NCBI RefSeq assembly: GCF_002086815.1
Contig: NZ_MVID01000009.1
Location: 105,730 to 169,729 of the forward strand
Source of the DNA: Mycolicibacterium parafortuitum
GTDB taxonomy: Bacteria > Actinomycetota > Actinomycetes > Mycobacteriales > Mycobacteriaceae
Direction of reading: 5' to 3'
DNA: 64,000 bases
Shown here one piece after another: positions 16,139 through 24,874 of this stretch (positions are counted from its first letter, which is position 1; each line of letters begins with the position of its first letter). Both the position numbers and the translations under genes were made by a program. Under the pieces are notes generated by a model, which did not search any database, was not told the DNA's origin, and saw only the letters and a list, made by a program, of their open reading frames with translations.

Positions 16139-17260
16139 CTAGACGTCGTTGCCGGCGACCTGCTGCGCCAGGGTCGGATAGTCGGTGTAGCCACGCTCGT
16201 CACCGCCGTAGAAGGTGTCCTTGTCGGGGGCGTTCAGTGTTGCGCCGGTCTTGATTCGCTCGACGATGTCCGGGTTGGCGAGGGTGCGCGTCCCGACAGT
16301 GATCACATCGCCGAGCCCGCTGGAGAGGTCCGCGGTGCGCTCCACCACACTGGCCCCGGCGCGGTTGAGGACCACCGGGCCGCCGAATGCCTGTCCCAAG
16401 GTGCGCCGTAACTCGTCGTCGCCGAACGAGATGTTCAGGTAGGCCAACCCGAGCGGGGCCAAGGCCGAGATCAGGGTTTCGTAGAGTTGCGGGACGTCGT
16501 CTTCGGCGACGTCGTTGAACGGATTGCCCGGCGAGATCTGGATTCCGGTTCGGTCGGCACCGACCACGTCGGCTACCGCCTCGGCGACCTCGACGGCGAA
16601 GCGGATTCTGTTCGGAATGGAACCACCGTAAGCGTCGGATCGTTGGTTGGCATTACTCGACAGGAACTGGTGCACCAGATATCCGTTGGCGCCGTGAATC
16701 TCGACACCATCGGCGCCGGCGCGCATCGCACATGCGGCGGCGTGGCGGAAGTCGTCAATTGTCTTCTGCACCTCGGCGAAAGCCAGGGCGCGCGGCTCAG
16801 GTATCGGCACCAGCCCTTGCGCTGTGAACATCTGGGTGTGCGGCGCGACCGCCGAGGGAGCCACGGGTTGACGATGATGAGGGGTGTTGTCCGGATGGGA
16901 GATTCGGCCGACGTGCATCAGTTGCAGGATGATCCGTCCCCCGGCTTGGTGCACGGCATCGATGACCCGGGTCCAGCCGGCCACGTGCTCGTCGGTGTAG
17001 ATGCCCGGAGTGACCAGATAGCCCTGGCCGTCGGCTGAGGGCTGAGTGCCTTCGGTAATGATCACAGCCGTCGACGCGCGTTGCCGGTAGTACTCGACGT
17101 TCATGGCGGTCGGCGAACCGTCGGGCGCTGAGCGGTCCCTTGTCATGGGAGCCATGGCAAGCCGGTGCGGCAGCGCGATCGCCCCGAGATCAGTCGGTGT
17201 CCAGAGCACGCTGTCAGGCGCGACATGCTCGGCGGGCAGTTGCGACAGAGCGGTGTTCAT
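16139..17260 (-). CDS. Old yellow enzyme-family NADH:flavin oxidoreductase
   Basis: A 373-residue FMN-dependent ene-reductase starting at MNTALSQLPAEH (17260, after an AGAGGAGAG ribosome-binding site). Family signatures are RLAMAPMTRDRS near 35, IHGANGYLVHQFLS near 175 (the His/Asn pair that binds the substrate carbonyl) and RSDAYGG near 200. The late FMN-phosphate region (GTRTLANPD) is also in place. It reduces activated alkenes of enones or nitro compounds. First gene of a two-gene unit with the SDR; a 12-base palindrome lies 109 bases upstream. Confidence 0.95.
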   Translation of the reverse strand: MNTALSQLPAEHVAPDSVLWTPTDLGAIALPHRLAMAPMTRDRSAPDGSPTAMNVEYYRQRASTAVIITEGTQPSADGQGYLVTPGIYTDEHVAGWTRVIDAVHQAGGRIILQLMHVGRISHPDNTPHHRQPVAPSAVAPHTQMFTAQGLVPIPEPRALAFAEVQKTIDDFRHAAACAMRAGADGVEIHGANGYLVHQFLSSNANQRSDAYGGSIPNRIRFAVEVAEAVADVVGADRTGIQISPGNPFNDVAEDDVPQLYETLISALAPLGLAYLNISFGDDELRRTLGQAFGGPVVLNRAGASVVERTADLSSGLGDVITVGTRTLANPDIVERIKTGATLNAPDKDTFYGGDERGYTDYPTLAQQVAGNDV

Positions 17261-17368
17261 GGTTGCTCTCCTCTTCAAGGTTTCGGTTGTCGTGAGATCA
17301 GCCGCCATGGATCGGAAGCGGATCGGCGGATGTTGATGTCGTTGGCACTCTGATGAAGCATAACCATT

Positions 17369-17380
17369 ATTCGGACGAAT
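17369..17380. promoter_or_regulatory. Palindromic operator candidate before the old yellow enzyme
   Basis: ATTCGGACGAAT is an inverted repeat, ATTCG-GA-CGAAT, in an AT-rich patch unlike its surroundings. It fits a TetR- or MarR-type operator. The rest of the gap up to the cutinase (17381-17646) contains only a short, weakly coding stretch and the cutinase ribosome-binding site. Confidence 0.4.
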
Positions 17381-17646
17381 TATTCCGCTTAATGCCCCTG
17401 CAGCACTGCGACCGGGCTCGACTGCGACACGGCAAAACCGCCACGGTGACGAAGCCGCCGGTACTGCGTGGAGGTCAGATGACCGCCAAAGTAGCTGCTA
17501 CACAGTCCTTTTCAAGATCATGGGGCCGCCACGCCAATCGCGATCGCGGCGTCTTCCCGCGCGCACGGCGCGTCGTGCCGATAAGTACCATCGGCGGTTG
17601 CCGACTCTGTCATAGTTCACGAGGGATTATCGGGGGGAAGAAACCA

Positions 17647-18378
17647 GTGACCTTTGGGATACGCTTCGTCGGGCGAATGGTCGTCGCTTCCGCGCTGGCC
17701 ATTGCCGCGCTGCCGGTGATCGTCCCGACGGCCGGATCGCAAGCATGTCCCGACATCGACGTCGTCTTCGCTCGCGGTACCGCCGAGCCGCCCGGAGTCG
17801 GCGGCGTCGGCCGGCGGTTCGTCGATTCGCTTCGTGCGCAGGTATCTCCGCGAACGGTGGATGTGCACGGCGTCAACTACCCGGCGAGCAGCAACTTCAC
17901 CGGCGGGACGGTATTCAAGATGAACGTCGTCGAAGGCGTGCGCGACGAGTCCAACCATGTGCGGAGCGTGGCGTCGGTGTGCCCGAACACCAAACTGGTG
18001 TTGGGCGGTTACTCGCAAGGCGCGGTGGTGACGGCTCTGGCCACGTCCGGCGTGGTGCCGACCGGGATCGCCCGCGGAGCTGCGCCACTGCCGCTTCCTG
18101 CGCGCGTCGCCGACAACGTGGCGGCCGTGGTGCTGTTCGGGACTCCGGCGGGCTGGTCGGCGGAGAAGTACGGCGCCGCCGATATCCACGTCGGCCCGGC
18201 ATATGCGAGCAAGGCACTCGAGTTCTGCGCGCCCGGCGATGCCGTCTGCACCGGTACGGTCCCGAGTCAGGATCACGGTCCGCACCACCAGTATGGTGTC
18301 AACGGCATGGCCGACCGGGCTGCCGCGTTCGCCGTGAGCCGGCTGAGCGCCCTGTCGCAGGGATCACCGGCGAGCTGA
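17647..18378 (+). CDS. Secreted cutinase-family serine esterase
   Basis: A 243-residue secreted enzyme. The GTG at 17647 is chosen because a GGGGGGAAGAA ribosome-binding site precedes it and a signal peptide follows directly (VVASALAIAALPVIVPTAGS, cleaved near 35). The mature domain starts ACPDIDVVFARGTAEPPG as in mycobacterial cutinases. The nucleophile is in GGYSQGA; Asp lies in CAPGDAVC and His in HHQYGVNG. Four Cys allow the two usual disulfides. Members hydrolyse esters, from cutin-like polymers to phospholipids and mycolates. It stands alone, with no obvious operon partner. Confidence 0.95.
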   Translation: MTFGIRFVGRMVVASALAIAALPVIVPTAGSQACPDIDVVFARGTAEPPGVGGVGRRFVDSLRAQVSPRTVDVHGVNYPASSNFTGGTVFKMNVVEGVRDESNHVRSVASVCPNTKLVLGGYSQGAVVTALATSGVVPTGIARGAAPLPLPARVADNVAAVVLFGTPAGWSAEKYGAADIHVGPAYASKALEFCAPGDAVCTGTVPSQDHGPHHQYGVNGMADRAAAFAVSRLSALSQGSPAS

Positions 18379-18417
18379 GAAAAGCCGGTTCGATTGACGC
18401 CGCTTGATTCCGCCCCG

Positions 18418-18966
18418 CTACGTGCGGTCGGGAAAGTGCGGCCCCGCACACGGCGGCGGCCAAGTGATCGTCGCGCCGCTTTCGCGGACACCCCACTTAC
18501 GTCTGCCGGGCTGCCGCAGGTCCGGGTGTGAATCCTTCACCGGGGTGATCGCCACCGCGACCCACACTGCGGTGAGTGTCGCCGCAGCCACCGCGGCAAC
18601 CGCGGTGGATGTCGCCAGGATCGGGCCCGCCGAGCCGGTTCGTGACCACCAGAACGCGCCGACACCGGCGACCGTCGACACCCCGGACAGGTAAGCGGCC
18701 GCGACACACCACCGGAACCGGCGGCGCCGCAGCGTGACGACCGAACAGGCCGCGGCGCCGGCGCCCAGCACCGATGCGGCCACCGGTACAGAGCCGCCCA
18801 CAACCCACGCCACGATGACCGTCACGACCAGCGCCGTGGTCGCCGCCCACGCCGCGCGACGGGCCCACGCGGGCAGATGGACGTCGTCGAGGACCCGGTG
18901 TTCGATCTGTTTGAGCGTGGCCTCGATCGACTGACCGCGCGACCGCAGATGGAACACCGTGCTCAC
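18418..18966 (-). CDS. Small conserved membrane protein of unknown function
   Basis: A 182-residue protein with a short polar N-terminus (FHLRSRGQSIEATLKQIEHR, amphipathic) and four hydrophobic segments in two pairs: about 36-58 (AAWAATTALVVTVIVAWVVG), 63-78, 88-106 and 117-140. The basic loop TLRRRRFRW separates the pairs and the cytoplasmic tail is rich in Pro/Arg. GTG start. I do not recognise a family with confidence; the general shape resembles DUF3040-type actinobacterial proteins. It lies 53 bases downstream of the TrpB-like gene on the same strand. Confidence 0.65.
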   Translation of the reverse strand: MSTVFHLRSRGQSIEATLKQIEHRVLDDVHLPAWARRAAWAATTALVVTVIVAWVVGGSVPVAASVLGAGAAACSVVTLRRRRFRWCVAAAYLSGVSTVAGVGAFWWSRTGSAGPILATSTAVAAVAAATLTAVWVAVAITPVKDSHPDLRQPGRRKWGVRESGATITWPPPCAGPHFPDRT

Positions 18967-19019
18967 CTCTTCGAGAAAATGCCTGGTCTCGAGGATAGGC
19001 GCGTACGCAAATCCGCTGC

Positions 19020-20321
19020 TCAGATCCTGCCGTCGAGGTACTCCGCATACGCGGGCAGATCCAGCTGTCCATGCCCGGACAGCCCGATGATCACCACCTG
19101 CTCGCGCGGGTCGTCGGCGACATGCCTGGCGGCGGCTGCGATGGCATGCGTCGACTCCGGTGCCGGCACGATGCCCTGCGTCCGCGCGAACTGCACACCG
19201 GCGTCGAACGCGTCGTGTTGCGAGATGGCCACGCCTTCGACCAGGCCGAGCTCGACGGTGTGGCTGAGCGCCGGCGCCATACCGTGGTAGCGCAAGCCGC
19301 CGGCGTGAATCGGGTCAGGCACGAAATCCATACCGAGTGTGTGCATCTTGAGCAGCGGGGTCAGTCCGGCGACGTCGCCGTGGTCGTAGCGGTACTCGCC
19401 CTGGGTGATCGACGGACACGCGGCCGGCTCGGCGGCCACGACCCGCGGGTTCGAACGGCCGTGGATCTTCTCCCGCAGGAACGGAAACGACAGTCCGGCC
19501 AGGTTGGAACCACCACCGGCGCAACCGAACACGATGTCGGCGCCGTCCGGTTCGGCCAGCGCCAGCTGCGCGACGGCCTCTTGCCCGATGACGGTCTGAT
19601 GCAGCACCACATGGTTGAGCACGCTGCCCAGCGCATAACGGGCGTCCGGGTCCGCCGCCGCGACCTCGACCGCCTCGCTGACCGCCATACCGAGGCTGCC
19701 GGTGGTGCTCGGGTCCTTGGCCAAGATGGCGCGGCCCGAGGCCGTGAGCGTCGACGGGCTCGAGTGCACCGTGCCGCCGTAGGTCCGCATGAGGTGTCCG
19801 CGATAGGGCTTGGACTCGTACGACGCGCGGACCTGCCACACCTCGATCTCCAGGCCGAACTGCGCCCCGGCGAACGACAGCGCGCTCCCCCACTGCCCGG
19901 CGCCGGTCTCGGTGGTCAGCTTCCGGACACCGTCGACGGAGTTGTAGTAGGCCTGCGCCACCGCCGAGTTGGTCTTATGGCTGCCCACCGGGCTGACACC
20001 TTCGTACTTGACGTAGATGTGGGCGCCGGTGTTCAGCGCCTTCTCGAAGCGCCGGGCCCGAATCAGCGGTGACGGCCGCCACATCGCGTAGATCTCCCGT
20101 ACCTCGCGCGGGATCTCGACATAGGTCTCGGTGGACGCCTCCTGCGCGATCAACCCGCTGGCGAACAACGGCGCGAGGTCATCCGGGCCGACCGGTTCCC
20201 TGGTCCCCGGATGCAGATGCGGCGGGATGGGCTCGGAGAGCTCGGCCGCCAGGTTGTACCAGTGCGTCGGCACCTCGACGGCGACGAGGTCCGGATGGGT
20301 GGCATCGAGCTGTTCGGTCAT
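19020..20321 (-). CDS. trpB2: TrpB2-type tryptophan synthase beta-like PLP enzyme
   Basis: A 433-residue fold-type II PLP enzyme starting at MTEQLDATHPD (20321). Key elements are GSHKTNSAVAQAYY near 110 with the Schiff-base Lys, the E-G-A-like ETGAGQWGSALS, and the PLP-phosphate loop GCAGGGSNLAG near 265. The long N-terminal section and the PRPSPL-like MWRPSPL motif are those of the TrpB2 group rather than housekeeping TrpB1. No trpA or other trp gene is nearby. TrpB2 proteins can condense indole and serine without TrpA, or act as serine deaminases. A TAGAGT -10 box seven bases before the ATG suggests a leaderless message. Confidence 0.9.
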   Translation of the reverse strand: MTEQLDATHPDLVAVEVPTHWYNLAAELSEPIPPHLHPGTREPVGPDDLAPLFASGLIAQEASTETYVEIPREVREIYAMWRPSPLIRARRFEKALNTGAHIYVKYEGVSPVGSHKTNSAVAQAYYNSVDGVRKLTTETGAGQWGSALSFAGAQFGLEIEVWQVRASYESKPYRGHLMRTYGGTVHSSPSTLTASGRAILAKDPSTTGSLGMAVSEAVEVAAADPDARYALGSVLNHVVLHQTVIGQEAVAQLALAEPDGADIVFGCAGGGSNLAGLSFPFLREKIHGRSNPRVVAAEPAACPSITQGEYRYDHGDVAGLTPLLKMHTLGMDFVPDPIHAGGLRYHGMAPALSHTVELGLVEGVAISQHDAFDAGVQFARTQGIVPAPESTHAIAAAARHVADDPREQVVIIGLSGHGQLDLPAYAEYLDGRI

Positions 20322-20328
20322 GGCGGCC

Positions 20329-20334
20329 ACTCTA
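20329..20334 (-). promoter_or_regulatory. -10 box for a probably leaderless trpB2 message
   Basis: TAGAGT on the minus strand, seven bases before the ATG at 20321, fits the mycobacterial TAnnnT -10 pattern and would place the transcript start at the initiation codon. Confidence 0.4.
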
Positions 20335-20365
20335 ACGACCACCTCGCCCCGTCCGAGGACGCCGC

Positions 20366-20965
20366 CTATTGCCTGCCGAAGTTGGTCGCCAACGGCAGAA
20401 AGATGTCGTCGACGATCTCGCGGATGGTGGCTTCGGGCACTGCGGTCATCGTCATCAGCATCTCGTGCCGCACCAGATCGACCGGAAGCGCGACGACGCG
20501 ATCCGAAGGCGCCGCGGTCAGCTCACCGCGGCTGACCGCGCGCTCGACGATGGTTTCCATCGCGCTCGGCCCGTCGGTGAGGAACATCGTGCGCAGCTGC
20601 TGCGGCGACCCTCCCCCTTCGTCGAAGTACGCGCCGAGCCGTGCGGTGATCAACCCGATGATGCGTGAGCGCCGGTCGGCGAACTCGGTCAGGACCGCCA
20701 CCACGTCGTCGCGCAGATTTCCGGTGTCGGGAGCCTCGATCCTGTCGTGTGCACCCCGGTGCCGGAGCACCGCCTCCAGCAGCTCTGTCCGGGACGGCCA
20801 CCGCCGATACAGCACCGATCGCGCCGACCCCGACCTCGCGGCGACGGACTCGATGGTGAACCGCTCATAGCCCGCTTCGAGGAGTTGATCCCAGCCGGCC
20901 TCCAGGATCGCGGACTCCAATGCCGAGCCGCGACGACGCTGCCCGGACACACCTTTAGAGGACAC
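20366..20965 (-). CDS. TetR-family repressor, divergent from an FAD monooxygenase
   Basis: A 199-residue TetR protein with GTG start. The HTH is at about 17-60 (SAILEAGWDQLLEAGYERFT, IESVAARSGSARSVLYRRWP) and is followed by the C-terminal domain common to mycobacterial TetR_C11-like regulators. It is divergent from an FAD-dependent monooxygenase and an MFS exporter, the classic layout of a drug-responsive repressor beside its target. The 95-base gap holds three copies of a GCTTAT element in both orientations. The end lies 44 bases from the TrpB2 gene. Confidence 0.92.
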   Translation of the reverse strand: MSSKGVSGQRRRGSALESAILEAGWDQLLEAGYERFTIESVAARSGSARSVLYRRWPSRTELLEAVLRHRGAHDRIEAPDTGNLRDDVVAVLTEFADRRSRIIGLITARLGAYFDEGGGSPQQLRTMFLTDGPSAMETIVERAVSRGELTAAPSDRVVALPVDLVRHEMLMTMTAVPEATIREIVDDIFLPLATNFGRQ

Positions 20966-20969
20966 TTGC

Positions 20970-21023
20970 GTAGCTTATCGCACGCAGGTACGTTCGCGGA
21001 TAAGCGACAAAAACGTAGCTTAT
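20970..21023. promoter_or_regulatory. Clustered TetR operator between repressor and monooxygenase
   Basis: GTAGCTTAT occurs at 20970-20978 and again at 21015-21023 in direct orientation. An inverted copy, GATAAGC, lies at 20999-21005; together with the first copy it makes the arms GCTTATC/GATAAGC. The set covers most of the divergent gap, so repressor binding could block both promoters. Confidence 0.6.
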
Positions 21024-21060
21024 TTGCAGCGCTCAGCGCATCACCCGATCCGGAGGATTC

Positions 21061-22290
21061 ATGACGACTCGCAGTGCGCTGATCAGCGGCGCCGGCATCG
21101 CTGGACCGGTTCTGGCCTTCTGGCTCACCGAAGCCGGGTGGGACGTCACCGTCGTCGAGCGTGCCGAGCGGTTACGCACCAGCGGCTACCCAATCGACAT
21201 CCGGGGCACTGCAATCGAAGTCGTGGAACGCATGGGCCTTTCCACCCAGATCGCGGCACATCGCTATCAGCACGTCCCGCTGCAGGTCCTCACACCGGGC
21301 GGCCGTCGTTTGTGCCGACTGGATCTCGGCCAACTGGCCAACGACGCCGAGGCCGGTGACGTCGAGATCACCCGAGGTGAGCTCACTCGGATCCTGTTCG
21401 ACGCGAGCGCCGACCGGGCCGAGTGCCTGTTCGGGGACAGCATCACCGCACTGACCGATACCGGAGACGGCGTCGACGTCACCTTCAGCCGTCATGGACA
21501 CCGGCGGTTCGACGTGGTGATCGGCGCCGACGGGATCCACTCGAAGGTCCGCGCCCTGGCCTTCGGTCCCGACGCAAGATATCTCCACCATCTCGACGCG
21601 TACGTGACGATCTGGGACATCGACAACGAGATGTTCTCCCCCGCAACGGGTTACCTGTACTCCCACCCGGGCCGCACGCTGATGGTCGAACGCCTGCCCG
21701 ACGGCGGCGCCGCTCGGGCATATCTGACGTTCGTCCATCCCGCCCCGGGCACGCTGAACCGGCACAACACGGACCAGATCGTCGCCGAGATCCGGCGGGC
21801 GTTCGCCGGCGACCGCTGGCGCACAACCGAAGTCATCGACACCCTGCCGGACACCGAGGACGTCTACTTCGACACCGTCAGCCAGGTGCGGATGGACCGA
21901 TGGAGTCATGGACGGGTCGCACTCATCGGCGACGCCGCATACGCGCCGGCGTTCCTGTCCGGACAGGGCACCAGCATCGCGATCACCGGCGCGTACGTGC
22001 TGGCCTGTGAACTTGCCCGTCACACCGATCCGGAAGCGGCGTTCGGGATCTACGAACAGCGGATGCGCGAACATGTGATGAGAAACCAGGAGCTGGCGCT
22101 GCGCAACGACTCCACGGTGCTGCCACGCAACCGACGACAATTGTTGCGCCGCAACAGCATGGTGGTCGCCCTGCCCTGGCTGCGGCGGCTCGGCATCGAC
22201 CGATGGCTTCGCGCTGATCTCCGCTCAGCTGCCACTGAGCTGTCCCTGTCCCCACATGATCTTCGGCGCTCCCCCAGCCGGCAGACATGA
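21061..22290 (+). CDS. FAD-dependent monooxygenase (TetX/PHBH-like)
   Basis: A 409-residue class A flavoprotein monooxygenase. The FAD motif GAGIAGPVLAFWL is at about 11-24, the VIGADGIHSKVR (DG) motif near 155, and the GDAAYAPAFLSGQGTSIAI (GD) motif near 285 binds the FAD ribose and phosphate. A GGAGG site precedes the ATG. Such enzymes hydroxylate phenolics or inactivate drugs (TetX, rifampicin monooxygenases). The next gene, an MFS exporter, overlaps it by four bases, and a TetR repressor is divergent, so a detoxification pair is likely. The substrate is unknown. Confidence 0.93.
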   Translation: MTTRSALISGAGIAGPVLAFWLTEAGWDVTVVERAERLRTSGYPIDIRGTAIEVVERMGLSTQIAAHRYQHVPLQVLTPGGRRLCRLDLGQLANDAEAGDVEITRGELTRILFDASADRAECLFGDSITALTDTGDGVDVTFSRHGHRRFDVVIGADGIHSKVRALAFGPDARYLHHLDAYVTIWDIDNEMFSPATGYLYSHPGRTLMVERLPDGGAARAYLTFVHPAPGTLNRHNTDQIVAEIRRAFAGDRWRTTEVIDTLPDTEDVYFDTVSQVRMDRWSHGRVALIGDAAYAPAFLSGQGTSIAITGAYVLACELARHTDPEAAFGIYEQRMREHVMRNQELALRNDSTVLPRNRRQLLRRNSMVVALPWLRRLGIDRWLRADLRSAATELSLSPHDLRRSPSRQT

Positions 22291-23753
22291 GCGTCGCGCT
22301 GCGGCGACCCCCTGGCGAAGTTCGAAACCAATGGAGCAAGCGGCTGGTCCTCTGGGTGGTCGTCCTGCTCCTTGCCAATGTCCTCGCCGATGTGGTCATC
22401 GGCGCGCCGCTGATGGTCCTGCCCGAGCTCTTGGACCGTTTCGACACCGATCAAGCCGCGTGGCTCAATGTCGGGGCGATGCTGGCCGGAGCCATCTGGT
22501 CGCCGCTGCTGGCCAAGAGTTCGGACATCGCCGGTAAGCGGCGCGTGCTGGTCATCACGCTGCTGGTAGCAGGCGCCGGAGCGCTGATCTGCCTCGTCGC
22601 GCCGAATCTCTGGACCTTTCTGGTCGGCCGGTTCCTGCAGGGCGCCGGCTTCGGCTCTGTATTTCTCACCGTCGCGCTGGTGCGGGAGATCAGCGCACCG
22701 CCGGTCGCGATGACCCTCGTAGGACTGTTGACGTCCGGTGCGTCGGTCGTCGGCGTGCTGGAGCCGTTCCTGATGAAGCCCGTCGTCGACGCGTACGGGT
22801 ATCGGGGCGTGTTCACGGTGGCGGCGCTGCTGGCCGCCGGTGCCGCGCTCGGGGTGCGCTGCCTCGTCCCGGAGTCGCCGGTGCGCGCCGGTTCCCGGGT
22901 CGACGTGGCCGGGGCCGTCCTGCTCGGCGGCGGCGTGGGCGCACTCCTGGCCTACCTCACCCTCGCGCCGTCGGTCGGCTGGTCGGACGGGCGCATGATC
23001 GCGCTGGGTCTCGCAGGCGTCGCCGCGCTGGCGCTGTGGGCGGTCTCCTCGCTGCGGCTGGCCGAACCGATCGTCGACCTGCGGGCGCTGCATCGCCCGG
23101 TGGTGCTGACGTTGGTGGCGTTGCTACTGGCGGCGGGCGCATTCCGGAGCGTGCTCCACCTGATCGGCATCGTGGCTCACGTGCCCGCGGATCTCGGGCT
23201 CGGCTACGGACTCGGCGACGGGGAGGCGATCGCACTGCTACTCGCCGTGCCGAATCTCGGCATCGTGGTCGGCGGTGTGTGCGCCGGTTGGCTGTCGGGG
23301 CGCCATTCCGGTCCTGCCCTTCCCCTGCTCGGTGGCATCGCGTTGGGGACGATCGCGGCGGTGACGATGCTCGCCGGTGTCTCAGTTCTTCCGCTGGCGG
23401 TCGGCTGCGCCGGAATGCTCGGCGTCGCCGCGGGGGCGATCGGCGCATCCGGTTACAACCTGGCGATGGACCACGCCGCACCCGGAGAGCACGGCACGAT
23501 CGCCGGACTGGTCTCGGTGACGCTCGCACTGGGCTCCGTCGTCGTCACCTTCGCCGGTGGTGAGGTGCTCAAAGTAACCGAGAGCGCCGCGGTCATCTCC
23601 GGGGGCGCTCCGGTCAGCACCGCGTTCGGGGTGTACCTCTACGTCGTCATGGCCGGTGCGTGTTTCGCGCTTGCCGCGATCCCCGCCGCGATGGTGTGGC
23701 GGACGAGGTCGACGGCCCGCGGTGCAGCCCCCGGCTCAGGCGGTGATCGGTGA
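22287..23753 (+). CDS. MFS transporter, EmrB/QacA-like (14-segment) family
   Basis: A 488-residue membrane protein with about 13-14 hydrophobic segments, the length expected of the DHA2 drug:proton antiporters. The first cytoplasmic loop reads LLAKSSDIAGKRRVLV, a version of motif A, and VGRFLQGAGFGSVF resembles the conserved Arg/Gln/Gly-rich fourth helix. It starts inside the monooxygenase stop (ATGA), so oxidation and export of a toxic compound are probably coupled. Its last 18 bases overlap the convergent hydrolase gene. Confidence 0.92.
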   Translation: MSVALRRPPGEVRNQWSKRLVLWVVVLLLANVLADVVIGAPLMVLPELLDRFDTDQAAWLNVGAMLAGAIWSPLLAKSSDIAGKRRVLVITLLVAGAGALICLVAPNLWTFLVGRFLQGAGFGSVFLTVALVREISAPPVAMTLVGLLTSGASVVGVLEPFLMKPVVDAYGYRGVFTVAALLAAGAALGVRCLVPESPVRAGSRVDVAGAVLLGGGVGALLAYLTLAPSVGWSDGRMIALGLAGVAALALWAVSSLRLAEPIVDLRALHRPVVLTLVALLLAAGAFRSVLHLIGIVAHVPADLGLGYGLGDGEAIALLLAVPNLGIVVGGVCAGWLSGRHSGPALPLLGGIALGTIAAVTMLAGVSVLPLAVGCAGMLGVAAGAIGASGYNLAMDHAAPGEHGTIAGLVSVTLALGSVVVTFAGGEVLKVTESAAVISGGAPVSTAFGVYLYVVMAGACFALAAIPAAMVWRTRSTARGAAPGSGGDR

Positions 23754-24803
23754 GGCGATCTTCTCCATCCCGCGAGATCGCAATCGCTCCATCTCCACAA
23801 CGTCACAGACGTTCTCGTCGCCGATCAGATCGTCGTTTCTCAGCCGCAGCACCGGCGCGCCCGGCGTGACAGTCGCGGCTTCCCACGGCGAGACATCGCG
23901 CCAATCGGCAATATTCAGCTCTGCGGCCGCTTTCCGAAGTATGTCGCCCAGCTCGCCGCCGAGCAGCTGGCGCACCGCACCGGCGCCGCGTTGCGGTTGC
24001 CCGATCAACCACGAATGGCAGGCGTTCTGGACCTTGTAGAGCGCGGCGCCGGCGTCTTCGGCTACCGCGCGGGCGTTCTCGAACGGGATGATGGCGTCGT
24101 CGGCACCATGAAGCACGATGGTCGGGACCGCCCGCTGCTGGAGCAATTTCAGCAATGCAGTGGAATCGCCGGCCCGCATCAGCGCCTGCGTGGCTCCGCA
24201 GAATCCGGTCGGCGCCATGACCTTGCCCATCAACATGACGCGCAGCATCTGCAGGTAGCGTCCGACCGCCTCGACTTTCATCCTCAGCGGGTCGCGCGAC
24301 AGATCGTAGAGTGCGCCTGCCACCGTGTGCAGCATCTGGCTGGGTGAGCGCATCACGGTCCGCAGCGCCGCGTCGAGCGGCGCCCCGGCGGCGGCATCGA
24401 AAAGCAGTGTCGCGAGGATGCGTTCGGGTGCGAGGGCGGCGATCTGAATGGCCATCCGCCCACCCATGGAATGTCCGGCCAGCACCGCTCTGTTCACACC
24501 GAGAGCGTCCAGGGTGCGCAGAAGGACACCCGCCCTGTCGGTGAAATCGGCTGCGGTATCGGGAAGATCGTGGGTATCGCCGTGACCGGGCGCATCGATC
24601 GCCACAACGAGAAACCCGAGCCCAGCGATCCGGCTCAGCGTCCTGAGGTAAGCGCGACGGCCCAGTCCGAGCCCGTGCAGGAACACCAACGGTATGCCAC
24701 GACCGCCCACCGAGACGCCGACCCGGTGGCCATCTTCGAGTTCAATCTCGTGATGGCTCAGCCGGACTCTGCGACCCGCGAGCTGGGGCGTTGCACGTTC
24801 CAT
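23736..24803 (-). CDS. Alpha/beta-fold hydrolase
   Basis: A 355-residue hydrolase from MERATPQLAGRR; the ATG at 24803 sits nine bases after a GGAGGA site, better placed than the upstream GTG. Elements are the oxyanion strand VFLHGLGLGRRAYL, the nucleophile AGHSMGGRMAIQIAA near 115, Asp in LHGADDAIIPFENA and His in NACHSWLIG. The late extension after residue 275 (to LRNDDLIGDENVCDVVEMER) is unusual for the family and has no recognised role. Codirectional with the DapB-like gene 72 bases upstream; it may form an operon with it. Confidence 0.88.
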   Translation of the reverse strand: MERATPQLAGRRVRLSHHEIELEDGHRVGVSVGGRGIPLVFLHGLGLGRRAYLRTLSRIAGLGFLVVAIDAPGHGDTHDLPDTAADFTDRAGVLLRTLDALGVNRAVLAGHSMGGRMAIQIAALAPERILATLLFDAAAGAPLDAALRTVMRSPSQMLHTVAGALYDLSRDPLRMKVEAVGRYLQMLRVMLMGKVMAPTGFCGATQALMRAGDSTALLKLLQQRAVPTIVLHGADDAIIPFENARAVAEDAGAALYKVQNACHSWLIGQPQRGAGAVRQLLGGELGDILRKAAAELNIADWRDVSPWEAATVTPGAPVLRLRNDDLIGDENVCDVVEMERLRSRGMEKIASPITA

Positions 24804-24874
24804 CGGCGCCACTCCTCCGTCAGTGACGGGTGGCTACCCACTGCCCGCGCGGATAAACCCCGCCGGTGGCGCGA

